Origin: CAVORD01 sp963698535 | GTDB taxonomy: Bacteria; Bacteroidota; Bacteroidia; Bacteroidales; VadinHA17 | Length of the DNA: 64,000 nucleotides | Assembly: GCA_963698535.1 (NCBI GenBank) | Contig: CAVORD010000001.1 | Coordinates: forward strand, 496,001-560,000 | Direction of reading: 5' to 3' | In this document: in pieces, positions 9,068-17,924 of the stretch | How the letters are laid out: each line of letters opens with the position of its first letter | How positions within the stretch are numbered: position 1 is the stretch's first letter | Notes under the pieces: generated by a model | Seen by the model: only the letters and a program-made list of their open reading frames with translations | Databases searched by the model: none | What the model was told of the DNA's origin: nothing | Program-made: the position numbers and the translations under genes

Positions 9068-9786
9068 AGTTCTCTGGATGAGATTTCAGGAATATAACCT
9101 TTTACTTTTACCCGGGAGAGGATATCATGAAATTCATTATTGTCGATTATCCTGAATTGCAGTTCCATTCCTGCTGAAAGGAGGAAAGGATCCTTCGAAT
9201 CAGGATCGAATAGAGGGATCGGGGTCTTTCCAATTATTTGCCATCCTCCGGGGCTTTTCATGGGGTAGATACCTGTTTGATTTCCGGCTATTGCAACAGA
9301 ACCTTCCGGAATCACCAACCGTGGTTCCCGTCTTCGTGGCATTGAGATCTCTTTAGGCATTCCTCCGAGATATGGGAAACCGGGGGTGAACCCCATCATA
9401 TAAATACGGTACAAAGCATCGGTATGTTTGCGGATCACCTCTTCTTCCGAAAGTGAGTTGTGTTTTGCTACAACACCAAGATCGGGACCATGCTCCCCCC
9501 CATAAAGCACAGGTACTGTTATTCTCTTAACAGCAGATCCCTTCCTGTTGTCGGACTTATAATTCCGAAGTTGTTCTATGATCTCTTCCGGTGTCACCAT
9601 AACAGGATCGTACAGAACGGTGACCCCGCTATATGATGGGATAACTTCGATAAGACCGTTAAAAGGGTTTGCTTCAATAAATTGGGAAAGAGATGTGACC
9701 CTGTCATTAATATCAGGGCTGATCCTTTCTTCAAACCTAATGAAAAGGGCTGAGTCACCTGTCTGTATATAATTCACTTTATCCAC
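9064..9786 (-). CDS. pxpB: 5-oxoprolinase subunit B (KipI/AHS1 family)
   Basis: 240 residues. Family features include GDSALFIRFEERI at the N-terminus, MGFTPGFPYLGGMP in the centre and PGGWQIIGKTP near the C-terminus. It abuts pxpA with no gap and overlaps pxpC by 4 bp, consistent with stoichiometric co-translation. In Bacillus the homologue KipI was first described as an inhibitor of the KinA kinase, but in this three-gene context the oxoprolinase role is much more likely. Confidence 0.93.
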   Translation of the reverse strand: MDKVNYIQTGDSALFIRFEERISPDINDRVTSLSQFIEANPFNGLIEVIPSYSGVTVLYDPVMVTPEEIIEQLRNYKSDNRKGSAVKRITVPVLYGGEHGPDLGVVAKHNSLSEEEVIRKHTDALYRIYMMGFTPGFPYLGGMPKEISMPRRREPRLVIPEGSVAIAGNQTGIYPMKSPGGWQIIGKTPIPLFDPDSKDPFLLSAGMELQFRIIDNNEFHDILSRVKVKGYIPEISSREL

Positions 9787-10554
9787 CTATTTATCAGGCT
9801 GCTTAATAATTACTCCGGATTCAAGAAGCTTATCACGGACCATTTTGGCAGTAAGGGAAGCTTCAGGGGTGTCGCCGTGGATGCATATGGTTTGAGGCCT
9901 TATGGTGATTTCCTCTCCGGTGACCGAGGTAACTTTATTCTCAAGAACCATCTTAACTGCTCTCATGGCGCATAAGGCCGGATCATGTATTACTGATCCT
10001 TCAATGGACCTGTTTACCAGCGAACCATCATTGTTATATGCTCTGTCGGCGAACACCTCGCTTACAAAGGGCAAACCCCTTGCTTCTGCCATCTTTTCTG
10101 TCAACGATCCGGATAACCCAAAAAGCTTTATATTTCTGCCTGCTATTTTTAAAAGGCTCATGATGATCTCTGATATCTCCTCGCTCTCTGCGGCAATGTT
10201 GTAGAGTGCTCCATGAGGCTTAATGTGTGACATAACGCCTCCCTCTTCTTCTGTAATTTTCTTAAGCAGCAGAACTTGTTCTGCCAGCGAATCAAGCAAT
10301 TTCGCAGGATCCATCTTTACCACCCTTCTTCCAAATCCTTCTCTGTCGGGGTATCCCGGATGAGCGCCGATTCCAACATTTGCTGCCAAAGCCCCCTTTA
10401 TTGTAGCTCTCATCACGGACTCGTTCCCCGCATGTGCCCCGCAAGCAATATTTACCGAGCTCACCAGTTTTATAAGAGAGCGCTCATTTCCCGACAGTTT
10501 TGTTCCGTCAGTTTCTCCCATATCGGCATTAAGATCGACCAGATAAGCTGCCAT
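9787..10554 (-). CDS. pxpA: 5-oxoprolinase subunit A (LamB/YcsF family)
   Basis: 255 residues. It starts MAAYLVDLNADMGETDG and contains SVNIACGAHAGNESVM, IGAHPGYPDREGFGRR, MSHIKPHGALYN and ICIHGDTPEA, the diagnostic blocks of the LamB/YcsF family with their conserved His and Asp residues. It lies 5 bp downstream of the Nramp gene and directly before pxpB. Works with PxpB and PxpC in ATP-dependent 5-oxoproline cleavage. Confidence 0.95.
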   Translation of the reverse strand: MAAYLVDLNADMGETDGTKLSGNERSLIKLVSSVNIACGAHAGNESVMRATIKGALAANVGIGAHPGYPDREGFGRRVVKMDPAKLLDSLAEQVLLLKKITEEEGGVMSHIKPHGALYNIAAESEEISEIIMSLLKIAGRNIKLFGLSGSLTEKMAEARGLPFVSEVFADRAYNNDGSLVNRSIEGSVIHDPALCAMRAVKMVLENKVTSVTGEEITIRPQTICIHGDTPEASLTAKMVRDKLLESGVIIKQPDK

Positions 10555-10559
10555 AATAT

Positions 10560-11798
10560 TTAAATAATGCCCGTGGCTGCTGCAATACTTTTCAGCCCCA
10601 GAGCAATAGTTACGATTAATACAATTATTCCCAGGATATTAGATGTAAGAGTATTCACATGCTTCCCGAGGATCTCTTTCCTGTTCATTACCCAAAGAAG
10701 ATATCCGGCAATTACCGGCAACAGCAACCCATTGGCAAACTGAGCAAATGTGATCACACTTATAGGGTTAAGTCCCAAAGAGGAGAAGAGTACACCGGTA
10801 GCGAGAACAGTGATCCACGTGAACCTGAAAAGCAAACCTTTTGTTCCCATCTCCTTTCCAAGAATTCCTGTTACCGCATATGCTGCTGCCAAAGGAGCCG
10901 TTATGGTACTTGAAACGCCGGCAGCCAGCAACCCGGCTGAAAGGAAATATTTTGCCCAATTTCCAAGCAGGGGTTCCAGTTGCACTGCCAGGTCACCTGC
11001 ATTTCTTATTAATCCACCCTGCCCGAAAAAGGCAGATGAAGCTGTAATAATGATTGCTATGGAGATCAGACCACCTACACCTATACTCACAAATGAATCT
11101 TTTCTGGCTGTCGGAAGATCTTCTGCTCCGTTCCATTTAGACTTCGCTGCCGATGAGTGCAGAAAAAGATTATAAGGGACAACCGTAGTGCCAATAAGTG
11201 CAACTATGGTCAGGCCAGCCCCGGGAGGTACCGAGGGAATCAGAGACCCTTTGAAAATACCTGAAATATCGGGCTTTACGATGAATGCTGTTGTTATGAA
11301 TGTTAAACTCATCAGTATCACCAGCCCAACCAAAAACAGTTCAATAACCTTGTAGTTACCGGAAAAGAGTAAGATGAATGCTGTAAGTCCTATTATCAAT
11401 GGCCAGATTGAAAGTGAGTATTGCCCCAGTGAAATTTCAAATTTGCCTGTAATTGCTTCAAGACCAAGAGTTCCGCCTATAATATTACCTGTTTCATACG
11501 CGGCATTGCCAATACCAATAGCAGAGATGATGAGAACAATAGCTACAATTCTTGATCCCTTTGAAGTGGTCATCTCCCTGATGCCTGATCCCAGTCCTTT
11601 TCTTCCAACTATACCCAGTCTGGCCGACATCTCCTGGAGAATCATTGTTGCCCCGGCAGAAAATATAAGAGCCCAGATAAGAGCATATCCGTAAGATGTC
11701 CCGGCGATTGTACAGGTTGTGATGGTTCCGGGACCAATAAATGCTGCGGTAACCAACGTCGCAGGACCGAATTTGCTGAATCCTTTCCAGATACTCAT
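10560..11798 (-). CDS. Nramp-family divalent metal transporter
   Basis: About 412 residues with some 11 hydrophobic segments. Family signals are the TM1 motif GPGTITTC (the DPGN-like position, here GPGT), PYNLFLHSS in the TM6 region (the MPHN-like position) and the preceding VALIGTTVVPYN. ATG at 11796-11798 is the likely start; an in-frame TTG lies one codon upstream. First gene of the pxp operon. A similar Nramp homologue (ycsG) heads the oxoprolinase gene set in Bacillus subtilis. Because the metal-binding Asp of TM1 (DPGN) and Met of TM6 (MPHN) are not conserved, the substrate may not be a transition metal; this is inference. Confidence 0.88.
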   Translation of the reverse strand: MSIWKGFSKFGPATLVTAAFIGPGTITTCTIAGTSYGYALIWALIFSAGATMILQEMSARLGIVGRKGLGSGIREMTTSKGSRIVAIVLIISAIGIGNAAYETGNIIGGTLGLEAITGKFEISLGQYSLSIWPLIIGLTAFILLFSGNYKVIELFLVGLVILMSLTFITTAFIVKPDISGIFKGSLIPSVPPGAGLTIVALIGTTVVPYNLFLHSSAAKSKWNGAEDLPTARKDSFVSIGVGGLISIAIIITASSAFFGQGGLIRNAGDLAVQLEPLLGNWAKYFLSAGLLAAGVSSTITAPLAAAYAVTGILGKEMGTKGLLFRFTWITVLATGVLFSSLGLNPISVITFAQFANGLLLPVIAGYLLWVMNRKEILGKHVNTLTSNILGIIVLIVTIALGLKSIAAATGII

Positions 11799-11998
11799 CA
11801 ATTAGTAACATTAAGTTTGAGCCGATTGTAAATGTAAAAAAAATAGGAGCGATTATGGCGCAGGCTTATAATTTATCTGCTTCTTGCCACGAACATTCCT
11901 TGTCACCGATACTGTACATCTGTTAAAGTTCCTGAAAGCTGCATAACAGGTTTTGATATAGGTGTGGCTTCCTGCTTCAAATTAAAATGGGCTAAAGG
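11799..11998. other. Intergenic region between divergent pxp and DUF349 operons
   Basis: The 302 bp between the Nramp gene and the DUF349 gene contain no gene I can support. It must carry the pxp operon promoter (minus strand), for which I see no convincing -33/-7 pair, and, near its right end, the promoter reported separately for the DUF349 gene. Confidence 0.5.
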
Positions 11999-12030
11999 TT
12001 TGAGTTTTAACAAATATTTCAATATTTTCG
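11999..12030 (+). promoter_or_regulatory. Candidate promoter of the DUF349-pyrG-yidC operon
   Basis: TTTG at 11999-12002 and TATTTTCG at 12023-12030 are separated by 20 bases. This matches the Bacteroidota consensus TTTG-N19-21-TAnnTTTG with one mismatch. Transcription would start about 7 bases further on, leaving a leader of roughly 60 bases before ATG 12101. Confidence 0.45.
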
Positions 12031-12100
12031 TACTCTGAAAAATTCGAGGACTGCGACGTTTTACAACCTCTGTTGAGTTGTAAAAATTAACTCTAATGAA

Positions 12101-14179
12101 ATGACTGAAAAAGTGCCAAATGACTCTGTTCAAGATGAACAATTCGGGGAAGGTCCTAAAAACCCTGAAACTACTGAAGGTAAACTAAAAGAGACCCCTG
12201 CAGAGGAGGTAACAGATGCGGAAGAACCCGTTTCTGTTGACCAACCTGAAGAAAAAGAAGAGGTCGCCTCCGTTGAAACCAGTGAGGACAAATCTGATGA
12301 ATCCGCCTCTGTTGAAACTACGGAGGACAAGTCTGATGAATCCGCCTCCGTTGAAACTACGGCGGACAAGTCTGAGGAATCTGCCTCCGCTGAAAATACG
12401 ACGGACAAGTCTGATGAGTCTGACCCTGACTTTGAACTGCCTCCGGTAGATTACAGTTCTTATTCAAGGAAAGAACTCGTTGAAACGCTTGAACTGCTTT
12501 TAAACAACAGGCCTACCACTGAGATAAAGGATAATATCGACAGGATACGCATCACATTCTACAGGAAATTTAAGGAGGAGAATGAGCAACTAAGGAAGGC
12601 GTTTGTCAATGAAGGGGGTAAGATTGAGGATTTTGAGCCTGCCGCGGATGAAGATGAAGAAAGGTTAAAAACCCTTCTTGAAAGATACCGGGAAAAGAGA
12701 AACGATCAGAACAGGGTTCAGGAAGCTGAAAAGCATGAGAATCTGGCACGCAAGAATGCGATAATAGAAAATATAAAAGACCTTGTAAACAGGGAGGAAT
12801 CGATTAACAAGACTTTTCAGGAGTTCCGCTCCCTGCAATCGGAATGGCACAATGTTGGCATGGTACCACAGGGTGCACTGAAAGACATGTGGGAAAACTA
12901 CCATCTGGCGGTTGAGATATTCTACGATTACATAAAGATAAATAAAGAGCTTCGTGATCTTGACATCAGGAAAAACATGGAGCTTAAGATAGGATTGTGT
13001 GAAAAGGCCGAGGCGCTTCTTCTTGAAGCAAATCCTGTAAATGCTTTCAGAGAATTACAGGAGCTGCATAATCGTTGGAGAGAGGTAGGCCCGGTGCCAA
13101 GAGAATCAAAAGAGGAGCTATGGGAACGTTTTAAGGAGGCTACATCGGCAATCAATAAGCGCCATCACGAATACTTTGAAACTCAGAAAGATGAACAGAG
13201 GAAAAATCTGGACGCCAAGATGGCCATCTGTGAGAAGGTCGAAGAGATAAATAAGCTCGAACTTTCAAGTTTCAAAGACTTTGATAACAGAAGCAATGAG
13301 ATAGTTGAGCTTCAGAAAGTATGGAGAACGATCGGCTTCGCTCCAAAGAAGCAGAATAAAAAGATATATCAGCGTTTCAGAGATGCCTGCGACCAGTTTT
13401 TTGAGAAGAAGAGGCTCTTTTATGCCGAGAATAAGGGCATTCAGGTTAATAATCTTGAATTGAAGACCGAGTTGTGTGTTAAGGCCGAGGCCTTGCAGGA
13501 GAGTACTGACTGGAAAGGTACAACCGACGCTTTGATCAAGCTCCAGAAAGAGTGGAAAGAGGTTGGTCCGGTTCCAAGAAAGCAGTCTGAGAAAGTATGG
13601 AAGAGATTCCGTAAAGCATGTGATACTTTCTTTAATAACAAGAGTAAGCATTTCTCATCTGTTGACAGCTCATACGAAGCAAATCTGGAAAAGAAACTGA
13701 AACTTGTTGACGAACTTGAGGTGATGCAGGCTGTAGCCGGAACCCAGGATATAAAGGAGCAATTTGAGCGTTTAAAAGGTATACAGCGCGAGTGGGCTGA
13801 AACCGGCTTTGTTCCGATCGCGAAAAAGGATGAGCTTACAGCAGCATACAGGAAAGCTTTGAATGCTATCTTTGAAAAACTTAAACTTTCCGACGAAGAG
13901 AAGAACCTGTTGAGATACCGGAATAAGGTAGAGAACATGAAAGGCTCAAATAAGCCTGCCAGGAAGGGTCGCGGCGACAGGGATAAGTTTATTACCCGGA
14001 TTAAGCAACTGGAAAGCGATATAGTCCTCTGGGAGAACAACATTGGTTTCTTTGCCAAATCGAAGAAGGCCGATGCAATGATCAAAGAGGTTGAGGAGCG
14101 GATCGAAAATGCAAAGAACACGATCAAGTCGCTGGAGGAGAAAATAAATATTATCGATAATTCAGGGATCGACGACTAG
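12101..14179 (+). CDS. DUF349-repeat protein with acidic repetitive N-terminus
   Basis: 692 residues. The first ~115 residues are low-complexity and acidic (many Glu, Asp, Ser, Thr) and contain four 13-residue repeats. After that come at least five DUF349 units, each with a conserved LQ..W...G.VP core, for example LQSEWHNVGMVPQ, LHNRWREVGPVPR, LQKVWRTIGFAPK, LQKEWKEVGPVPR and IQREWAETGFVP. The C-terminus is a coiled coil. No signal peptide or TM segment, so cytoplasmic. DUF349 function is unknown. It is 27 bp upstream of pyrG and probably shares its transcript. Confidence 0.9.
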   Translation: MTEKVPNDSVQDEQFGEGPKNPETTEGKLKETPAEEVTDAEEPVSVDQPEEKEEVASVETSEDKSDESASVETTEDKSDESASVETTADKSEESASAENTTDKSDESDPDFELPPVDYSSYSRKELVETLELLLNNRPTTEIKDNIDRIRITFYRKFKEENEQLRKAFVNEGGKIEDFEPAADEDEERLKTLLERYREKRNDQNRVQEAEKHENLARKNAIIENIKDLVNREESINKTFQEFRSLQSEWHNVGMVPQGALKDMWENYHLAVEIFYDYIKINKELRDLDIRKNMELKIGLCEKAEALLLEANPVNAFRELQELHNRWREVGPVPRESKEELWERFKEATSAINKRHHEYFETQKDEQRKNLDAKMAICEKVEEINKLELSSFKDFDNRSNEIVELQKVWRTIGFAPKKQNKKIYQRFRDACDQFFEKKRLFYAENKGIQVNNLELKTELCVKAEALQESTDWKGTTDALIKLQKEWKEVGPVPRKQSEKVWKRFRKACDTFFNNKSKHFSSVDSSYEANLEKKLKLVDELEVMQAVAGTQDIKEQFERLKGIQREWAETGFVPIAKKDELTAAYRKALNAIFEKLKLSDEEKNLLRYRNKVENMKGSNKPARKGRGDRDKFITRIKQLESDIVLWENNIGFFAKSKKADAMIKEVEERIENAKNTIKSLEEKINIIDNSGIDD
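12266..12421 (+). repeat. Four tandem 39-bp coding repeats
   Basis: Units at 12266-12304, 12305-12343, 12344-12382 and 12383-12421 each encode 13 residues of the form ASVETTEDKSDES. Units 1-3 are nearly identical at DNA level and unit 4 is more diverged. The repeats keep the reading frame, so copy number could vary without breaking the protein. Confidence 0.9.
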
Positions 14180-14206
14180 CTGGTCCGTAATTCAAATTTA
14201 GAAGTT

Positions 14207-15820
14207 TTGGCTGACGTTAAGTATGTTTTTGTTACTGGGGGAGTTACCTCATCACTGGGTAAAGGAATAATATCCGCATCACTTGCCAAGCTGCTTCAGG
14301 CACGCGGCTATTCTGTAACAATACAGAAACTGGATCCATATATTAATGTTGACCCCGGAACGCTGAATCCGTATGAGCATGGTGAGTGCTATGTAACGAT
14401 CGATGGGGCTGAAACAGATCTCGATCTTGGGCATTATGAGCGTTTTCTTAATGTACATACAACACAGGCAAACAATGTTACCACCGGCAGAATATATCAA
14501 TCGGTCATAAATAAGGAGAGAAAAGGTGATTACCTTGGTAAAACTGTCCAGATAATTCCACACATAACCGACGAAATAAAACGGAGAATAAAACTGGTTG
14601 GTAACGTCGGCAAATATGAGATCGTAATCACAGAAATAGGAGGTACGGTAGGTGACATCGAATCGTTACCATATGTCGAATCTGTCCGGCAGCTTAAATA
14701 CGAACTGGGACCAACTAATTGCCTGGTAATACACCTTACCTTGGTGCCTTACCTTTCTGCAACGGGTGAGTTAAAGACAAAGCCGACACAGCATTCCGTT
14801 AAAATGTTGCTGGAAAACGGGATACAACCTGATGTTCTTGTTCTGCGCAGCGAACGCAGTATTACACCTGAAATAAGGAAGAAAGTAGCCCTGTTTTGCA
14901 ACGTTGATGAAACAGCTGTAGTTGAGTCAGCAGATGTCAGCACCATATATGAGGTTCCTATCAGGATGCTCGATGAAAAACTTGATCTTACTGTTCTAAG
15001 AAAACTTAACCTCTCATCCAGGAATGAACCCTCTCTGGTAAAATGGAGAGAATTTCTGAGAAGATTGCAGAATCCTGAAAAGGAGGTCTCAATAGGATTG
15101 GTTGGAAAGTATGTTGAACTGGCTGATGCATACAAATCAATAGCAGAGTCATTTAATCATGCAGGGGCAGAGAATAAATGTGGCGTTAAGCTTACATTAA
15201 TTCATTCGGAAGAGATAGACGCATCTAATGTAAAAGAGAAGTTAAGCTCTCTCGATGGTTTGCTGGTGGCCCCTGGTTTCGGATCAAGGGGAATCGACGG
15301 TAAAATTGAGGCAATCAAATATGTAAGGGAAAACAATATTCCATTTCTGGGCATTTGCCTCGGAATGCAATGTGCTGTAATTGAGTTTGCAAGGAATGTT
15401 CTTGGTCTGGAAAAAGCTCACAGTACAGAGATAAACAGAAGTACCAAATACCCTGTTATCGATCTGATGGAAGACCAGAAGCGAATTATTGACAAGGGTG
15501 GAACAATGCGGCTTGGCGGTTATAAGTGCCACATCAGGGAAGGGTCCAAAACTAACATTCTTTACGGGACACAGGATATTGTCGAAAGACACAGGCACAG
15601 GTATGAATTTAACGATAAGTATCTCGACGAATTTGAGAAAAATGGCATGAGAGCAGTGGGTATTAACCCCGATTCCGGTTTGGTTGAGATCATTGAGCTC
15701 GATGGTCACCCTTGGTTCGTAGGCGTCCAGTTCCATCCCGAATACAGCAGTACGGTACTTAACCCTCATCCTCTCTTTGTGGGTTTTGTTAAAGCGTGTA
15801 CCGAAAGAAAATATAAATAG
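14207..15820 (+). CDS. pyrG: CTP synthase (glutamine-hydrolysing)
   Basis: 537 residues, standard length. The N-terminal synthetase domain has FVTGGVTSSLGKGI (P-loop), KLDPYINVDPGT and the ECYVTIDGAETDLDLGHYER block. The C-terminal glutamine amidotransferase domain has nucleophile Cys384 in LGICLGMQ and His510/Glu512 in FHPEYSS. Makes CTP from UTP, ATP and glutamine in the cytoplasm. No in-frame ATG exists near the conserved N-terminus; the frame requires TTG at 14207-14209 (UUG start). It lies 27 bp after the DUF349 gene and 21 bp before yidC. Confidence 0.97.
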   Translation: MADVKYVFVTGGVTSSLGKGIISASLAKLLQARGYSVTIQKLDPYINVDPGTLNPYEHGECYVTIDGAETDLDLGHYERFLNVHTTQANNVTTGRIYQSVINKERKGDYLGKTVQIIPHITDEIKRRIKLVGNVGKYEIVITEIGGTVGDIESLPYVESVRQLKYELGPTNCLVIHLTLVPYLSATGELKTKPTQHSVKMLLENGIQPDVLVLRSERSITPEIRKKVALFCNVDETAVVESADVSTIYEVPIRMLDEKLDLTVLRKLNLSSRNEPSLVKWREFLRRLQNPEKEVSIGLVGKYVELADAYKSIAESFNHAGAENKCGVKLTLIHSEEIDASNVKEKLSSLDGLLVAPGFGSRGIDGKIEAIKYVRENNIPFLGICLGMQCAVIEFARNVLGLEKAHSTEINRSTKYPVIDLMEDQKRIIDKGGTMRLGGYKCHIREGSKTNILYGTQDIVERHRHRYEFNDKYLDEFEKNGMRAVGINPDSGLVEIIELDGHPWFVGVQFHPEYSSTVLNPHPLFVGFVKACTERKYK

Positions 15821-15841
15821 TCATATATAATAAAAGGTTTA

Positions 15842-17812
15842 ATGGACAGGAATACTATTTCAGGACTGATATTGATTTTTGTAATATTCATTGGCTTCAG
15901 TCTGTATAATACAAACAAGGTAACCAAGTCGTATGAAAAGACCATGGTTACTGCCGACTCTCTTTACCGCGAAGGGAAACTGACAGAAGCCAGAGATATG
16001 TATCTCAAGGCGGTCAAGTACAAGCCTGGTCTGCCAGAAGCCAAGAGCAAGGTCGCCGAACTGAATATCAGACTTTCACCTAATCAAACCAGTTCTACTC
16101 CTGCTGACACCATTGCTAAAACAGCTGACAATCAGCTGGCTCCGGTTGTTACGCCTGCTGTAACCGATCCTGCTGTTTACGGGGCTTTTCAGGCAGGTGC
16201 TACCGGTGAGACAAATCTGATAAGAGTTGAGAATGAAAAATTTATCATACATTTTTCACGAAAGGGAGGAAGGGTTTATTCAGTTGAATTGAAAGATTAC
16301 AAGACCCACGATCAGAAGCCATTGATACTATTCGATGGTGACTCAACAACTTTCGGCTTTAAATTCTTTACAGCTGATAATCGCCTTATCGAAACCACAA
16401 ACCTCTTTTTTGAACTGGTGGGTGACGATGAAGATATTCTTGTTAAAGACGAATCGGCGGAGATCGCATTCAGACTGGGTGCCGGCGAGGGTAAATACAT
16501 TGAGTATGTATATACCGTCTTTCCCGATAAATATATGGTCGATATGGACATCAGATTTGTCGATCTAAGGGGAGTAATAGCAAGTAATCTGAACAGCCTC
16601 TCGTTCGACTGGAAAATGTATATACCACAGCAGGAGAAGGGAAAGCAGAACGAAGACACCTACACAAATATAAAGTACAAATATTATCAGGCAGAGGTCG
16701 ACGGCTTCCGCGACAGGTCATCGAAGGAGTTTGAAAAGGCCGATATTCCCACGAAACTAAGGTGGGTGGCCTTCAAGGACCAGTTCTTCTCTTCTGTACT
16801 GATTGCCGACGATCATTTTGTTAGTGGTTCAGTATCAACAACAAAGCTTCCTGCTTCTGAAAAGTATCTTCGATTCTTTACATCAGAGGTAGGAGTACCT
16901 TACAACCCTGAAAATGATAATGGTCTGAAATTTAAGCTTTACTATGGTCCAAACCATTTTACCACTTTAAAGAAATATGATCTTGATCTTGAACAGCTTG
17001 TTTTTCTGGGTAAGAACATAATAAGATGGATAAACCAGTTTGTGATAATTCCAATATTCAACTGGCTTGATAACTCCATAACCAACTACGGGATAATAAT
17101 TCTTATTCTTACACTTATAATAAAGATCGTCCTGTTCCCGCTTACCTTCAAATCATATCTCTCACAGGCCAAGATGAAGATACTGAAGCCTATGGTCGAT
17201 GAGATAGGAAAGAAATTTCCCAAGAAGGAAGATGCGATGAAAAAGCAGCAGGCGACGATGGATCTCTATAAAAAGGGTGGAGTGAATCCGCTGGGAGGTT
17301 GCTTGCCTATGTTCCTTCAGTTTCCTATCCTTTTTGCCATGTTCCGCTTCTTTCCGGCATCTATTGAGTTAAGGCAGGAAGCATTCCTTTGGGCAACGGA
17401 CCTTTCAACCTACGATTCTATTTTCACCCTTCCGTTTACCATACCAATGTATGGAAACCATGTTAGTTTGTTTACCCTTCTGATGACGGTATCAACAATT
17501 CTGACAATGAAGTTCAACTCACCGGCTTCTACCGGCCAGGAACAGATCCCCGGTATGAAATCGATGATGTATATAATGCCGGTAATGTTCATGTTTATCC
17601 TGAACAATTTCTCCTCCGGACTTACCTATTATTATTTCCTTGCAAATATGATCACATTCGGACAGAACTGGATATCGAATAGGTTCATTGATGATGATGC
17701 CATTTTGCGTAAAATAGAAGAGAACAAAAAGAAGCCTGTTGTAAAATCCAAATGGCAGCAGAGGATAGAGGACATGGCAAAGCAAAAAGGTATTAAGCCA
17801 GCTAAGAGATAG
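15842..17812 (+). CDS. yidC: Membrane protein insertase YidC with a TPR-like insertion
   Basis: 656 residues. TM1 is at residues 8-22 (MDRNTISGLILIF start typical of Bacteroidota). The periplasmic domain spans about 120-380. The C-terminal insertase core with five TM segments spans about 390-620, including the GGCLPMFLQFPILFAMF motif. Between TM1 and the periplasmic domain, residues about 36-70 match a TPR repeat (ADSLYREGKLTEARDMY, then LKAVKYKP), which the usual family linker lacks. The C-terminus is basic, as expected for ribosome contact. Inserts membrane proteins with or without SecYEG. Last gene before a strong terminator. Confidence 0.96.
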   Translation: MDRNTISGLILIFVIFIGFSLYNTNKVTKSYEKTMVTADSLYREGKLTEARDMYLKAVKYKPGLPEAKSKVAELNIRLSPNQTSSTPADTIAKTADNQLAPVVTPAVTDPAVYGAFQAGATGETNLIRVENEKFIIHFSRKGGRVYSVELKDYKTHDQKPLILFDGDSTTFGFKFFTADNRLIETTNLFFELVGDDEDILVKDESAEIAFRLGAGEGKYIEYVYTVFPDKYMVDMDIRFVDLRGVIASNLNSLSFDWKMYIPQQEKGKQNEDTYTNIKYKYYQAEVDGFRDRSSKEFEKADIPTKLRWVAFKDQFFSSVLIADDHFVSGSVSTTKLPASEKYLRFFTSEVGVPYNPENDNGLKFKLYYGPNHFTTLKKYDLDLEQLVFLGKNIIRWINQFVIIPIFNWLDNSITNYGIIILILTLIIKIVLFPLTFKSYLSQAKMKILKPMVDEIGKKFPKKEDAMKKQQATMDLYKKGGVNPLGGCLPMFLQFPILFAMFRFFPASIELRQEAFLWATDLSTYDSIFTLPFTIPMYGNHVSLFTLLMTVSTILTMKFNSPASTGQEQIPGMKSMMYIMPVMFMFILNNFSSGLTYYYFLANMITFGQNWISNRFIDDDAILRKIEENKKKPVVKSKWQQRIEDMAKQKGIKPAKR

Positions 17813-17823
17813 AAAAAATTAGT

Positions 17824-17849
17824 AAAAAGGGGGGGGTGACCCCCTTTTT
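17824..17849 (+). terminator. Rho-independent terminator after yidC
   Basis: Perfect 10-bp stem AAAAAGGGGG/CCCCCTTTTT with a 6-base loop, ending in a T run, 11 bases after the yidC stop. Being symmetrical it could work in both directions. Confidence 0.92.
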
Positions 17850-17924
17850 AGTTAAATAACATACCACTCCCCAAATATTACTAAAAATAATTTAGTAGAT
17901 TTATCACACTAATTATTGGGAATA

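Noticed and set aside
11903..12142. Minus-strand frame of 79 codons upstream of the DUF349 gene
   Set aside because: Overlaps the start of a well supported gene and its promoter; composition is not protein-like.
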